Part shown: positions 43,046 through 56,188 of the stretch, in pieces
Layout: the number at the start of each line of letters is the position of its first letter
How positions within the stretch are numbered: position 1 is the stretch's first letter
Source of the DNA: Arabidopsis thaliana
Lineage: Eukaryota > Streptophyta > Magnoliopsida > Brassicales > Brassicaceae
Direction: 5' to 3'
Length of the DNA: 64,000 nucleotides
Assembly (NCBI RefSeq): GCF_000001735.4
Contig: NC_003070.9
Location: 7,688,001-7,752,000, forward strand
Program-made: the position numbers and the translations under genes
Notes under the pieces: generated by a model
What the model was told of the DNA's origin: nothing
The model's database searches: none
The model's input: only the letters and a program-made list of their open reading frames with translations

Positions 43046-46000
43046 CGTTCTATATCTTTTACCATCTTTTCAAGTAGTTTTTTCTTTTTTCAAGTATACC
43101 AACTTCTTTTTTCATATATAGTATTCTGATTTCTGAGCAACCATTTCTAATTAATTGTAGCTCGTAAGCTCTTTATTAAATTTAACTAAAAATCTTAGTT
43201 ATATCATTATAAATAACGCATCGCATGTAGATGAAAGTATATAAATAATAACTTGTACACATGCACGTTTGAACAATCCTTAGAACAACCAATATATTTT
43301 TATCTGCATTACAACTGGCAGAAAAAAAGATTATGATGCATCTAATTACTTAAATAACCAAACTATATATAATAAGAGATGGAACAGTTTGGTAGATCCG
43401 GCGTTGAAATGACAATCCCGTAGGCTTAATAGCTATATCATGGCCATATGTTACCTCAATGAGAAGAGAAGAAACATCGTTACGTGAATATCTGAGCTTC
43501 TCTCGTGTATCCTTGCTTATTTTTCGCAAATTTAATATGTTCACGCAACAAGCATCATAATTTACTTCTTAAATAGCAGACATAATGATTACCATTTGCA
43601 TAAATCCTTATTTCTTCCAAACTAACAACCCTCATCGCAATGATAGTAGGATCAAACTATACGAGCTTAGTAGTACTCATGCAATATTTTGAACCAGTAA
43701 AACTTACCCTTTTGTGGACATGCCTATGAGAGAAGAGATAAACTAATAACGTGAAGACTTGATCAATATTCAAGCTAGCTAGATGGTAGAAAATAATGCA
43801 ATCATTTTTTATTAGCAAACGTTTATATTTCTCTTCTCGTAAATAAATCTAAAGAAAAGTTACAAAAAGAAAATTTATAAAGTTGTCACGTTTAGTGAAT
43901 GTTTCTACTTTCTACTCTCGTAGATATGTCCAAAGCAGGGTAACTTTCACTGGTAGAAACATATATCTACTGTTTCCCTCAAATTCCATAACAAAATTCA
44001 CATTATTATGGTGTGACGACATTTTGGGATTTCAATAGTGTGAAGAGTAGATAGGAGTTTGCTCAAAATCAACCACGTTGTAGGACGGCTACCTGATTCA
44101 CCGGCCATCATCGCTTATCACTCACCAGTCTTTTCTTTGTTCTCTCAATTGAAAAAACAAAAATATTCCTGAGGTTAATTTTGTAGATATTCTTTATACA
44201 TGGCTAACATTAACAATTTTGATACGTCGCACGCGTTCGTTGCACGTGTGAACTAGGAGGCGCAAACGACGAAAACGTAATGTTTGACGCCAGCTTTGAT
44301 AGACACGTGGACAGTTCAGACGCTAATGATGTGGACACAATCTTGATCGCCGAAACACTTTTCTACATGTGGCACCGTCTATGTCGTGGATGCTTCGTAA
44401 CCAACGACATTTTGCGGATGGGCCGTGACAGCCCAATAAGCATACTTTGTATGCCAGATCAGCTCTAGTGGTCCAACTGTAAAAGGAGCTGTTTGGCTTC
44501 ACCTTACCTGTTCCTACTACTCTTTGAGGTTGAAATTAGCCAATTAGGTTTATTGATAAGGACTCTTATTTTATTTATGATTTATTTTCTCTTTAACATC
44601 GTCATATAGTTATGGGTCTAATGGCCACGAATTCTAAAAACGATAAATAAAACAAATTATGCTGAATATATCAAATATATGTATATGTATTTTTTTGCGT
44701 TAACTTAGCCAATTAAACACGTAACATTCGTGTTTAATGTTTTTAATTTGCCTAAGGCAATATTTTATTTTCGTCAAAAACAAGTAACCGAAGACACTTG
44801 TTTCTTTCGAAATCAGTACTCAATAAAATAAAGTTTTGTGTAAGACTAATTTTAGAGATTCTCTTAGTAGTTGACCAAAAAAAAACAAAGATGTTTTACA
44901 TCAGATTCGAAGTACCACAGTTTATAAGTATGCCAATACGTGTGATTGAATACATCAATATAATTAGATCTTATCTTACATATTTGTGGACAATTAAGTC
45001 GGTATTTCGCTAAGAATGTTTTTTTTTTTTGCAAATCAAAATGTGTATTCTATGACAATATAAAAATCATATACACAAATAAATGATGGCTAGGAATCGA
45101 AAAAGATGTGTCCTCGTGGGTTTTTAGAATTGAAAGCGTCAAAAAAGAAACACTAGAGCTTTCAGATTTCAAGTATACAGCGAAGAGTAATGAGATGCCT
45201 TGAATATGGAATGGGAAAGTATCTCAGTATGGCGTAGAGTACCAACGCGTTATGGTGTATGAATGGGAAAAAATACATTCATTCAACCATATTTTATACT
45301 CCTAATATTTATATTTATTCGTATCGTGTGATTTTTTCATTAATGTGGACAAAAGTTATTGAGTACTTTTAGGTTTTAACTGGGGATCCACCCCCAGCAT
45401 TAACGTCGGCTTCGAGTACCGAAATAAAATAAACGGTGTAGTAATGACGAAATAACATAAATAAGTGTCGAATAGCTCCAACACGTAGAACAAACGCAAG
45501 AAAACAAATGTTAAATGGTCAGTTTATGAAGATATAAAAACAAGGAGTATCAAACTTGAATTAAGGTTTTAAGAACATTTTGAGTGATTCAATTGCTTCT
45601 TTTATACAAAAAGTTTAAACTCAGATTACGTACGCCCACGTTCCCTTGAAGTATATTTTTAATTTTTCCTAATGCGGTTGTAATATATTTTTATAAAGAT
45701 TTTAATTAAATGGTGATCAAATGTGTTAGATACTCTAACCACCACAGCCGTGGTAACTAACCACTGACCACTCGTACGTATAATACAATTTTAGAAATAT
45801 ACATACTTAATATGTGGTGTATTAGGTATTTTTGTAGCATTTTTTTTTGTTAAAATGTTACACGTTTGAATTATGAAGTTTACGTGCACGGTCGCAACTC
45901 GCAATATAGTTTTTATGATGTTTGTGGTTATTCGAATGACAATCATGTCCTACTACTAGCACTTCAAATCAAAGTACACGAACCTATAGCCTATAGGATG

Positions 46001-47052
46001 ATGTATGTCTATTTATGCGAAACCAAACTATAAAAAATCTCGATTATTTATCAAATAAAATATTAGACCTAATTTACAAATGGCGGACAAAAACTCAACT
46101 TTAAAATGTAAACCTTTGGCACTATCAATATCAACATAAAAACGTTAAAAAAATAACGCAACTTTAGAATTTCATATACTACTTGCATCAACCATCTTCT
46201 GTATCTATCACTATCCGTATGGGAATATAAGTATCCTTTAAATTAATAAATCATCGCAAGTAGGAAGAGAATCAATACTCGAAAAGATATAAAAAAAACC
46301 CACCAAGACAACGATCATCTAATCACAGAAGAGAACAAAATTCTTAGAATCATAAAAGTAATTAATTAAGTAAGTCATCAAAGACAATCACCTGGAAACT
46401 CGCTTCCTAATCAAGATTTCTCGATAATCCTCTCAATCATAATCATTTCTCTACTATCAATAAAATAAGTAAACAAAGGTAGACCATAAACTAATCATTT
46501 GGTCTTCTACTATTAACGTATGAAGTAGCCCATACTATATCATATCGCTTTAAATTATACAAAGACAAATTCGAAACAATCTCGAGTACGTATGTATTAT
46601 TAATTTTATGTTTACACTACGGTGTCGTTTTCAAATTTTTAATAATATTGTGGGTTTCTTTTTCGGGCTGGTGGGCTTTTTGTGTCCGCTTCCCAATACT
46701 TTTATTTTATAAATTAAAAATTAATCATCGTCTCTCTTGTGTCTCTCTGTTCATCACTTTTCTTCTTTTGATGTTCTTGTAGCGTCTGTACGAAATCTCA
46801 CAAGGTTTCTTCTTCTCAGATTTAGAAATACTTGTGTGATATCTTCTGAGTAACCAAATTCTTGATAAAGTTTCTAGCTTTATTCAAACCCATTTGAAAA
46901 ATCCGGTGGTGAATCGCCGGAGAAATGTGTTTTTCGTTTCTCCACTGAGTTTTTTTTGTTAAGAAATCTGTTAAAACTCTAGATTTCAAACGAATGACAT
47001 TTTCTGAGATTGAGGAACATTGTGAATCGAGGACTGGAGTGAAGATTCTCTG

Positions 47053-50000
47053 ATGAGTGATTCAGAAGAAGACGAAGAAGAAGAAGAAGCTAGTGAAGTC
47101 ATTTTAAGCAGCGTCGTTCAGAAGAAGAAGAAGAAGAATCTGCGTTTCGGTGAAGAAGTAGAGAGACGAGACGGTTTGGTGTTGTTAGCTCAATCTACTC
47201 CAATGGTGAGATCGAGATCTCAAGGAACGACTCGGCGCGTGACTCCCACGCCTTTAGTAGATGTTGAGAAGCCGCTACCAAACGGAGATCTTTACATCGG
47301 AAGTTTCTCCGGTGGGTTTCCACATGGATCCGGGAAGTATCTATGGAAAGATGGGTGCATGTACGAAGGAGATTGGAAACGAGGGAAAGCTTCAGGGAAA
47401 GGCAAATTCTCATGGCCAAGTGGAGCTACTTACGAAGGTGAATTCAAATCTGGGAGAATGGAAGGTTTTGGTACTTTCACTGGAGCTGATGGAGATACTT
47501 ATAGAGGAACTTGGGTTGCTGATAGAAAACACGGACATGGACAAAAGCGTTATGCAAATGGAGATTTTTATGAAGGTACTTGGAGAAGGAATCTACAAGA
47601 TGGTAGAGGTAGGTATGTGTGGAGAAATGGGAATCAGTATACTGGAGAGTGGCGTAGTGGTGTGATTTCTGGGAAAGGTTTGCTTGTTTGGCCTAATGGG
47701 AATCGATATGAAGGTTTGTGGGAGAATGGGATTCCTAAAGGGAATGGTGTGTTTACTTGGAGTGATGGGAGTTCTTGTGTTGGTGCTTGGAATGAGAGTA
47801 ATATTATGAGGAGTTTCTTTAATGGTGTTGAGAAGAATGATTTGATTGTGGGGAATAGGAAGAGATCTTCTGTTGATAGTGGAGCTGGGAGTTTGGGAGG
47901 TGAGAAAGTTTTTCCAAGAATCTGTATTTGGGAATCTGATGGTGAAGCTGGAGATATCACTTGTGATATTATTGATAATGTTGAAGCTTCCATGATTTAT
48001 AGAGATAGGATCTCTGTTGATCGTGATGGGTTTAGGCAGTTTAAGAAGAATCCTTGTTGGTTTAATGGTGAGGCTAAGAAACCTGGACAGACTATTTCTA
48101 AAGGGCATAAGAAATATGATTTGATGCTGAATTTGCAATTAGGAATCAGGTAAATATCTCAAATTTGGTGGATTGGTGTTTTTGTTTGGTGTGTGATGGC
48201 TTTCTCTGTTGTTTCTAATGAAGGTTGTGTGTGATTGAATTAGGTATTCTGTTGGCAAACATGCTTCGATTGTTCGTGATCTTAAACAGACTGATTTCGA
48301 TCCAAAGGAGAAATTTTGGACAAGGTTTCCACCAGAAGGGACTAAGACAACACCGCCGCATCAGTCAGTGGATTTCAGGTGGAAGGATTATTGCCCTTTA
48401 GTGTTCAGGTAACTTTTTAGCTTTTTTATTTTTATGAAAAGTGTTTCAATTTAGCAAATTGCTGAATGCGTTTTAAGTTTGATGATGTGGCTATACCCAA
48501 ATTTGGGCTTAGTTGATAAGATTGTGGACGTATTTGTGATGAATTGTGTTTCTTTTTGGGCAAATTTTGTTTGTAGACGTCTCAGGGAGCTTTTCCAAGT
48601 GGATCCAGCTAAGTATATGCTAGCTATATGTGGAAATGATGCTCTCCGCGAACTATCTTCACCTGGAAAGAGTGGAAGCTTTTTTTACCTAACTCAAGAT
48701 GATAGATTTATGATCAAAACGGTGAAGAAATCAGAAGTCAAGGTTAGTAGTTGTTGGCTCTTCTTGTTTTTGACCTTTCTCTTGTCATATTTGAAAATGC
48801 TTGTCTGTTCAAGTTAATTTACTTGATTAGCGGATGGGACACCCTTTTTGTTTGTTTGTTTCTTTGCTTTCACATTACTTTCTCAATCATAAACTCCACT
48901 AAGTCTGTGATTAGCTAAAGAAATTTGACCTGAAGTGTTTGTCTTCTTCTATCCAGGTTCTTCTAAGAATGCTTCCAAGTTACTACAAACATGTCTGCCA
49001 ATACGAAAACTCCCTTGTGACTAGATTCTACGGTGTTCATTGTGTCAAACCTGTTGGTGGCCAAAAGGTATGTGTTTGTTCATCTAAAGCTTCATGGGTC
49101 TCTTAGTGTCAAGAAAATTTACTGTTTTGTTTACCATTTTTGATCAGACTCGGTTTATCGTTATGGGAAACTTATTCTGCTCCGAGTATAGAATCCAGAG
49201 ACGGTTTGACCTCAAAGGGTCTTCTCATGGGCGTAGCACTGCAAAGCCTGAAGGAGAAATTGATGAGACCACGACTCTCAAGGACCTTGATCTCAATTTT
49301 TCTTTCCGTCTTCAGAGAAACTGGTATCAAGAGCTTATGAAGTAAGCTCCATGCTTCTCACTATTTTTTGCGTATGCAAAGTATTCAGCTACCTAAACAT
49401 ATGCTAATGCTGATCGGTATTCATGATCAGGCAAATAAAACGCGATTGTGAGTTCTTGGAAGCAGAGAGAATAATGGATTATAGCCTTTTAGTTGGTGTT
49501 CACTTCCGTGATGACAACACAGGAGAAAAGATGGGGCTTTCTCCATTCGTTTTGAGATCTGGTAAATTATACATCATTGATCATTCTCTATATGTGTCCC
49601 CCCGCTGAAGTCGACCTATCGTGAGATTTATGTCAATCTTATGCAGGTAGGATAGATTCATATCAGAATGAAAAATTCATGCGCGGTTGTCGCTTCCTAG
49701 AGGCAGAACTTCAAGACATGGACCGGATTTTAGCTGGCAGGTAACAATCATTGATCCGGGTTTCATTTTTAATGTTAAGAAGTTGACTTCACAGAGGAAG
49801 CTTTTTGCATTCATAGCCATTGAGACATGAAGTGGTTGAGAGATTCAATTTCGGATTAAGTATATAATATATGTAGGAATGATTAAATGTGCTTGGCAAT
49901 CTTGTGTGGGGAGTGTTTAAACAAGTCATGTGGTCCTGTTTGCTAGAAAAGAATCAATCAATTCATGATCCATCAATTTTTGCTTAATATTCAATCTTGT

Positions 50001-50309
50001 GTTAACAGGAAACCATCGATCAGATTAGGCGCAAACATGCCAGCAAAAGCTGAACGAATGGCCCGGAGAAGCGATTTTGATCAGTATTCATCAGGAGGAG
50101 CCAGTTATCCATCACACGGTGAGATGTACGAAGTTGTTCTCTACTTTGGAGTCATTGACATCTTGCAAGACTACGACATAACCAAAAAGATCGAGCATGC
50201 GTATAAGTCACTGCAAGCCGATCCTGCTTCGATCTCAGCTGTTGATCCTAAACTCTATTCAAAGAGGTTCAGAGACTTCATCAGTAGGATCTTCATTGAA
50301 GAGGGCTAA
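47053..50309 (+). CDS. PIP5K1: Phosphatidylinositol 4-phosphate 5-kinase 1, eight exons
   Basis: Makes PtdIns(4,5)P2 from PtdIns4P at the plasma membrane. Exons: 47053-48149, 48244-48408, 48577-48742, 48957-49067, 49148-49341, 49431-49561, 49647-49740, 50009-50309; total 2259 nt, 752 aa. After an acidic start ([14 protein letters not shown]) and KKKKK, eight MORN repeats run with an exact 23-residue period (cores at 81, 104, 127, 150, 173, 196, 219, 242). The kinase domain fills the C-terminal half: MIKTVKKSE (ATP-binding Lys), [10 protein letters not shown] (533-542), [10 protein letters not shown] (593-602), and [12 protein letters not shown] near the end. All introns are GT-AG. MORN repeats in plant PIP5Ks help bind membrane lipids and regulate activity (known for the family). 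Confidence 0.97.
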
Positions 50310-52529
50310 AGACAAGAAGGCTAAAGTTTTTAACTAACATTCTCGGCTCTACGGAAATGTGAAGAAAGCTGCGCGGGAAGAGTAAAAAGGTAAATCTCAA
50401 GGATAGAAGAAAAGCGATTTCGGAATTTTATGTTTATATATTTTGAGATGACCAATCAAGTTTTTGGGTTGGGGAGGGGCTTTATTTATTTTTGTGGTGA
50501 GCCGTTTATATATATAATATTTATATATGTGAATATAGATTGAAGGTTTTAGTACATAGGCAGACAAGAAATTACAAGGAAAAAAGGGTTTGGTAAATTC
50601 CGAAAATGTGGAATAAAGTAAAGTGTACAAGTAAAAAAATGAAAGATAGTAATACCATTAATTAGTTCTCTTAATCCCATATTCTCATAGGATCCCTCCT
50701 TAACCATCCAAAGTTAAGGGGTCCATTATTTTGTTGTTGTTTATTTTCTTTCAATACAACTTTACCACTTGCATAATCTATGAACCTAAAGCAATGTCAA
50801 TGGTAAACAGTAAATGCTAAAATAGTTGATTAGTAAAATAGTATATGGTCAAAGAAGGAAGAGTTGAATTGGGGTTGGTTTCATGAAAAGTAGATAAAGC
50901 TAAACTAGCACACCACATGTCTTTTCTTTGCATTCTTTTTGTCTAAATCTCTTAAGTCTAGTTTTTTTCATATGTGATAGCTTCACAAAGTATAAGACTG
51001 TTATTCAAATTAAAGTCTTAGATCTTTTAATAAAAACTAAAAGTCTAAGAAGCCTGAAACGGTTTGTTTATCTATGAATTCATTTAATTACGCTTGGATT
51101 CTGATCAACAATCCATTGCATCATCGTTAATTCTCAAAAAAACTAAAACTGGTTTTTTCAGACTTGACATGGTTTTATATTTTGTTTACATTAAAAGAAT
51201 TTGTATATTTTTTCTTTCCAAAGTAAACAGTAGTGAGTAGACAATTATTGTTTTTCATTAAGTTTAATACTTTCTACAGTCCATATAATTGCTTTCATTG
51301 GTAATAATAAACAACTCTTGTTGCAAAAGAACATGTTAATGCACATTAGCAAAAGTAATTAATCCCATTAATAAACAACATATAGACATGAGTCACATGA
51401 TATTCTATTCACAGATCCACTAGATGTTAAAAGCTGACATATTATCTAAGACTACAATGCCTAGAACTTAATAGATTAATACCAATTTGGAATTTGAAAT
51501 AAGCAATTAACTAACATGTCATGTTCTCTCAGATTCTAGTGTCCGAAATCCCAAAGTCATAAATTAATAATAGTCTTTGTTTAAGATACCCTGAGAAATC
51601 ATACTTATCGTAGTCTTAAAACATTGCATTATAAGAACTGAGTGGTGCAAACATATTTTACGATAGTCATAGTGTGGGTTTGGATTAGGAAAATTCGATT
51701 TAATAAAAGGAGGATGTAGTTTTCATGGATTCAGACAGATGGGGTGTCAGATATTGACAATGGAGGCCCAAATGAAGACAAGAAGAATGGGAAATTAGGG
51801 ATTGGTCTCAACTTTGGGACTATGTTTGTCTGAAGTTGAAAAAAGCCACCAAATGTGCCCATTCGTGTATTTTTTTTTAACACCCCAACATAATGTCCCA
51901 CCATGAAGGGGACATCTCCCCTTAGCTATCCCTTTCTCATTATTCTTGTATTTCTATAATTCTTTCGTTTGTTACAAACAATTGTTATAAGAGGTATAAT
52001 TTGTAGAAAGATATATCAAAAGTAATCACTAAATAAGTAAGAATCGTAGACGCATTATCCTTATACTAATGATGTTGTCTTCACTTCCTCGAGAAACCTC
52101 GTGACTCATGACACTATTTTAATATACATGCAAATTGCAAGACATTGGATGTTGCGTAGGTGGTCATTCTTGTATAATAATAATATAATCATGAAAGAAA
52201 ACACTAATTAAGGAAATATCCATTCTTAAGTTTTTCATATCTTTTATATTATTCAAATATGTATCTTCATAATAATTCTTCATATTTTTTGGTATCATTA
52301 TTCTTCATGGTTATGCTTCATATTTCTCCTTTTTAAAATTATCTTCCTCACTCTTTTGATATATACATAGCCTCTTTCAATATTTTATGAGAATTAATTG
52401 GGTGATGTTGGAAAATATTACAAGACATGGTTATGATCAATTAAACAATTCTGAGAGTCTAAACAATAATGCTTTGCAACCATCAAATAAACAAGGTTTT
52501 GGCAAATAAACAACGGTGGCAAAGAGATA
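50310..52529. other. Intergenic between convergent PIP5K1 and F-box gene
   Basis: 3' UTR of PIP5K1 at the left (to about 50620 at most) and of the minus-strand F-box gene at the right. AT-rich; no gene, RNA or element recognised. Confidence 0.5.
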
Positions 52530-54106
52530 TCAGAGGAAATGGATCCGACAGTTTGATGAAACCCTAGGAAGCTTCATAAGAGCATTGGTGATTCTCAGGT
52601 ACGTATTACTAGCATCGTTGTCTTCTCGGTGATCCACTTCAACGCGCACCTTGACAGTCTCCAGACATTTCAAATTTGCCAAGAAATGACTCATCTGCTT
52701 CTGCTCACGACAAGTTCCGCGATACCCTATAATCTTTAACACCTTCACTTGACATGTCAATAAACAACATTCTCCCCTCGTCTTCTTACGGATGCAAAGG
52801 CAGGCGTCCCCGCATCTACTAGTAACTTTGTGCACAAGTCCCTGAAATCGAAAGGAAGAAATTCATGTAAAGCAAAAAGAATAACAAGTGTGTGTTTTGA
52901 TCAACAGAAATTTGATATATACATGTATTTACCTTGATGACTAAAGTTTCCAGGTTTGGAGAGCTGTTAAGAAGAAGTGGCACCACTTGCCAGCCTCTTT
53001 CTTTGTCACTCTCAAACGATAACTTAAGGAGGTTTTGAAACGCCGGCATTACTTTACACAGAGAGTGAATAACCTGATTTATATCACAACCAAAAACAAC
53101 TCTTGTTAGCTAGCTTCAAATCGGAAAACAATTAACACAAAAAAAAAAAAAAAAAACTGACCTCAAGAGAATCTGAAGACAAGTGAAGGGTCTTAACATT
53201 GCTTATCATTGCAATTAGACCCGTAGCATCTTTCGATCTTTTTTCCCAGCGAGGACCATAACCATCAAAATCATCATCCTCTTCGTCTGAGTCAATAAGT
53301 TGCTCCCATGGTAGAAGATTGAGTCTAGCTTCTTCAAGGGAACCCATTTCAGCGGTATACCTACGCGCGACATGACCAGAATAGTCAAGGTACACAAGAC
53401 TGGGTGTATCAAACCAAACATATATGTGCGTTTCAGGGTAATCGGGGTAATCGTGACTGATGGTGAGTCGCTTGATGGAAGGGCTAGAGACTTTCCCATT
53501 CCAACCCGGGGGTTGGTCATCATCAGCATAATAGAGGATTAACTCCTCAAGAACAGGGCAGCCAAGGACAAAATCATCGTACATGTCACAATCTGCAAAC
53601 GCAACTAAGACTATAGAGAGTCTTTTGAGCGCTGGGAAAAACAAACCCCCAGGAGGAAGTTCACCCTCGGGATAAAGCGCACCGGATATTGTGAGCTCAA
53701 CCAGTGTGTTGCTAGTGAAGAACTCAGTTTCTACACGATACATACGCGAGGACTCCAAGTGAAAATCCAACACGCCTCGCTCCAGAACTGTGCGAATCCA
53801 ACTGTAAAACCTAGATTCTCCATGCAGATGATCACAATTCAGATGGACTTTCTTGATGACTGAACAAGGCCTGTCTAAGAGAGCAAGTGTTTTTTCCACG
53901 AAATCAGGGAAGCCTAAAGAACAGCGACCACTTGGATGATCTTCAGTCAATTCAAGCTTGTCCACAAGCGGAAGCAGATTCCTCCACCTCTTCGACAGAA
54001 CCGATGTGGTTGCAGCATGATGTGTCGGAAGAAAGGACAGGATTTTGCCAAGAATCTCATCTGGCGAACCGCTAATTAAATCTCTAGCTACTCTTTGGGC
54101 ATGCAT
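52530..54106 (-). CDS. F-box/LRR/FBD protein, three exons
   Basis: Exons on the minus strand are 54106-53162, 53073-52933 and 52841-52530, all in phase 0, giving 465 aa. The F-box lies near residues 10-50 ([20 protein letters not shown], then LSKRWRNLL). Degenerate leucine-rich repeats follow ([31 protein letters not shown]), with an acidic [13 protein letters not shown] segment near 275. An FBD domain closes the protein ([15 protein letters not shown]). Such proteins are substrate-binding subunits of SCF ubiquitin ligases; this subfamily is large and fast-evolving. Intron 1 has a run of about 20 T on the gene strand. Fits At1g21990. Divergent from the F-box gene at 56189. Confidence 0.9.
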
Positions 54107-56188
54107 AGATCAAATGTTTGTTTTCCTCGTATAGATATTGATAAGACCCGAGATATAGGGTTTATAACTGAACTTCTTATATATATCTTAATATATAAAT
54201 ATGTCAACTGATGGATTAGATTGCCATATGTTTTAGAAAACTTAACTTTTTTTTTTCTTTAATCAAATAGGTAAACTAACAAGAAAAAGGAAAAAAAAAA
54301 ACATATTTACACTAGGATTTTGACCGGCAAAGTAAATTCGATGATCATTTTTTTCTCTTTTTTGATTTAAGGTTTAAGTCAAGAATCCCAGATGAGGTTG
54401 AGGAAAAACGTGGTGCTCAAGTAAACAGTCCATGGTCCAACATCTAAATTTTGAAAGCTGAAATCGATGGCTGCCTGCTACGGAGACGATCAGACTAATA
54501 TCTTACTGGATGAGTATTTTAACCATGAAAGGATGTGTGCATATCGATAGTAAATCGTAGCTCGATTGCTTTGCAGATTATTAACCCTAGTGGCTTGATT
54601 CTTAACGAATGAATGAACAACACAAAGTTAAGACGACGCCGCAATATACCAAGTTATATCAAGATGAAACCAGATTTTGGTACATCTCGGTGAGTACTAG
54701 AGGAATCCACTATCTTAAGCTCCGGTGAATCGGAGAATCGTGAGAAGAAAAAAAGAAAGAGAAGATAACAAACTTTTCTTATTGTTTATTAAGTGTTCGT
54801 TACAAGAGTTTAATCTAATTAATGTCTTATATAAACACATATAATTACATTAAACCAACATTTAGTTAACCGAAGTTAACCAGACATTGAACCAAGTCAC
54901 CAACCTCTTACGCACCGCTTTCAAAGGCTCTTCCTCACTGTGAGATACCTCAACGTTGCCACAACGAACAGTCTATCAACAATCAACTCATGTCGAATGA
55001 GTAATCTTTGCTTTTAAACTGGTTATCGAACTTCCAAAGCTGTTTTAAATATTAAAAAATTAGATAATTACACAAGTTAAATAATAAGTATCAAAGCAAA
55101 TGCAAAAATACAAATCTAAAACTCATTTGAAATTTCTATTCAGTATGTGAGAATCTTTTAAATTTCAGGACAACGGCATGATCATGAACATCTTTTCCAA
55201 ATTCGACAAACAAATAACTGAACTATAGAACACAAAGAAGTTAATTGTATAGAAAATTCCTCACACAGTTAGAATAGTCTTTAAAAAAAAAAATTAAACA
55301 AGCAATTGCAAAAGAAGATTTGTTGCTCAAAATCGTTTTTTTTTAAATGGGTTAGGCCGAAAAGATAAAGGCCACATTATCAAAAAATCAATCACACAGT
55401 TCTTCAATTGTGGCTTAAGTGATGAAAATCGAGTCCTAAGAGTCACACCAAATTACCAAATATTAAACTTGAGTCTAGGTCCAAAGCAAATTATAATTAA
55501 TGTTTGTTTCGCCTTGAAGATCAATTACCATTTACCCATTTGTTCTAACTCCAATTTCGCCTCTTGTAATTGGTTCATACAGCTAAATGCATCATCAGTC
55601 AAGGCAATATTTGCATTTAAAGATCTTTTTTTGATGCAAATTACTGCACCCTAATTTACGGCTAATAAATATATAAACATTTTCTATTTATTAGCGTCAT
55701 TATACTATCCATGGACCATATACCAAAACCAAGGATGGTGCAAGCAATTAGAGCAAGCCAAGTAGAAAAATCAATCAAGGTTGGCGGCAAAATTGGGAAT
55801 TGGAAAATATATTCATCCAAAATAACAAATCTGGATTTTTACAATTTTGTTTGGTTTGATGATAGATTTTTAAGGGAAAAAACTAACAATTATGTAAGAA
55901 TGGGAATCGATTGATATTTTATGTGTCTATATTGCAGTTTTACTTTTAAAAATTGGGCAACTTTAATTTAGTTTTTTTTTTTTATATATGCATTAATAAA
56001 TATACATATATATACAGTATATATTTTTGAACAAATAATAAATATTTGTATAATATTTTTTTTTCTTTAAAAAAGGCTTTACAATATAGACTCACTTTTG
56101 TGTGAAGTATACAGTATTAGGATTTTCTCTCTTACAGACAACGACGAGAAAGAAGTTTCATTGGCGTCTAGCTAGGTATCCCACATCT
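54107..56188. other. Intergenic between two divergent F-box genes
   Basis: No gene recognised. Around 54700-54870 the minus strand reads like the end of a plant LTR plus leader (TATATAAGAC, then CT-rich DNA, then CGGAGCTTAAG), suggesting an old retroelement scrap, but no second LTR or target duplication was found. The plus-strand frame 55711-55914 has no recognised similarity. Confidence 0.45.

Larger units (their letters stand above)
41641..47052. other. Intergenic between LEC1 and PIP5K1 (divergent)
   Basis: AT-rich. Holds LEC1 distal promoter DNA, a perfect hairpin (42496-42533), a thionin-like relic (42911-43045), and a locally GC-richer patch at about 44220-44470 with G-box cores (GCACGTGT near 44242, ACACGTGG near 44301). 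The leader of PIP5K1 is expected from about 46730. The open frame 44280-44468 matches nothing I recognise. Confidence 0.5.

Noticed and set aside
44280-44468. Plus-strand open frame of 62 codons between LEC1 and PIP5K1
   Set aside because: No similarity recognised; local GC content is higher and explains the open frame.
47593-48138. Minus-strand open frame of 181 codons opposite PIP5K1
   Set aside because: Antisense shadow of the MORN-repeat exon, which is confirmed by domain content and splicing; composition is low-complexity Ile/Pro/Thr.
49094-49345. Plus-strand frame starting in a PIP5K1 intron
   Set aside because: It is PIP5K1 exon 5 read through its upstream intron; splice sites define the true exon as 49148-49341.
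54700-54870. Possible copia-type LTR end on the minus strand
   Set aside because: Resembles an LTR end and leader but lacks a partner LTR, a primer site and a target duplication; mentioned only in the intergenic note.
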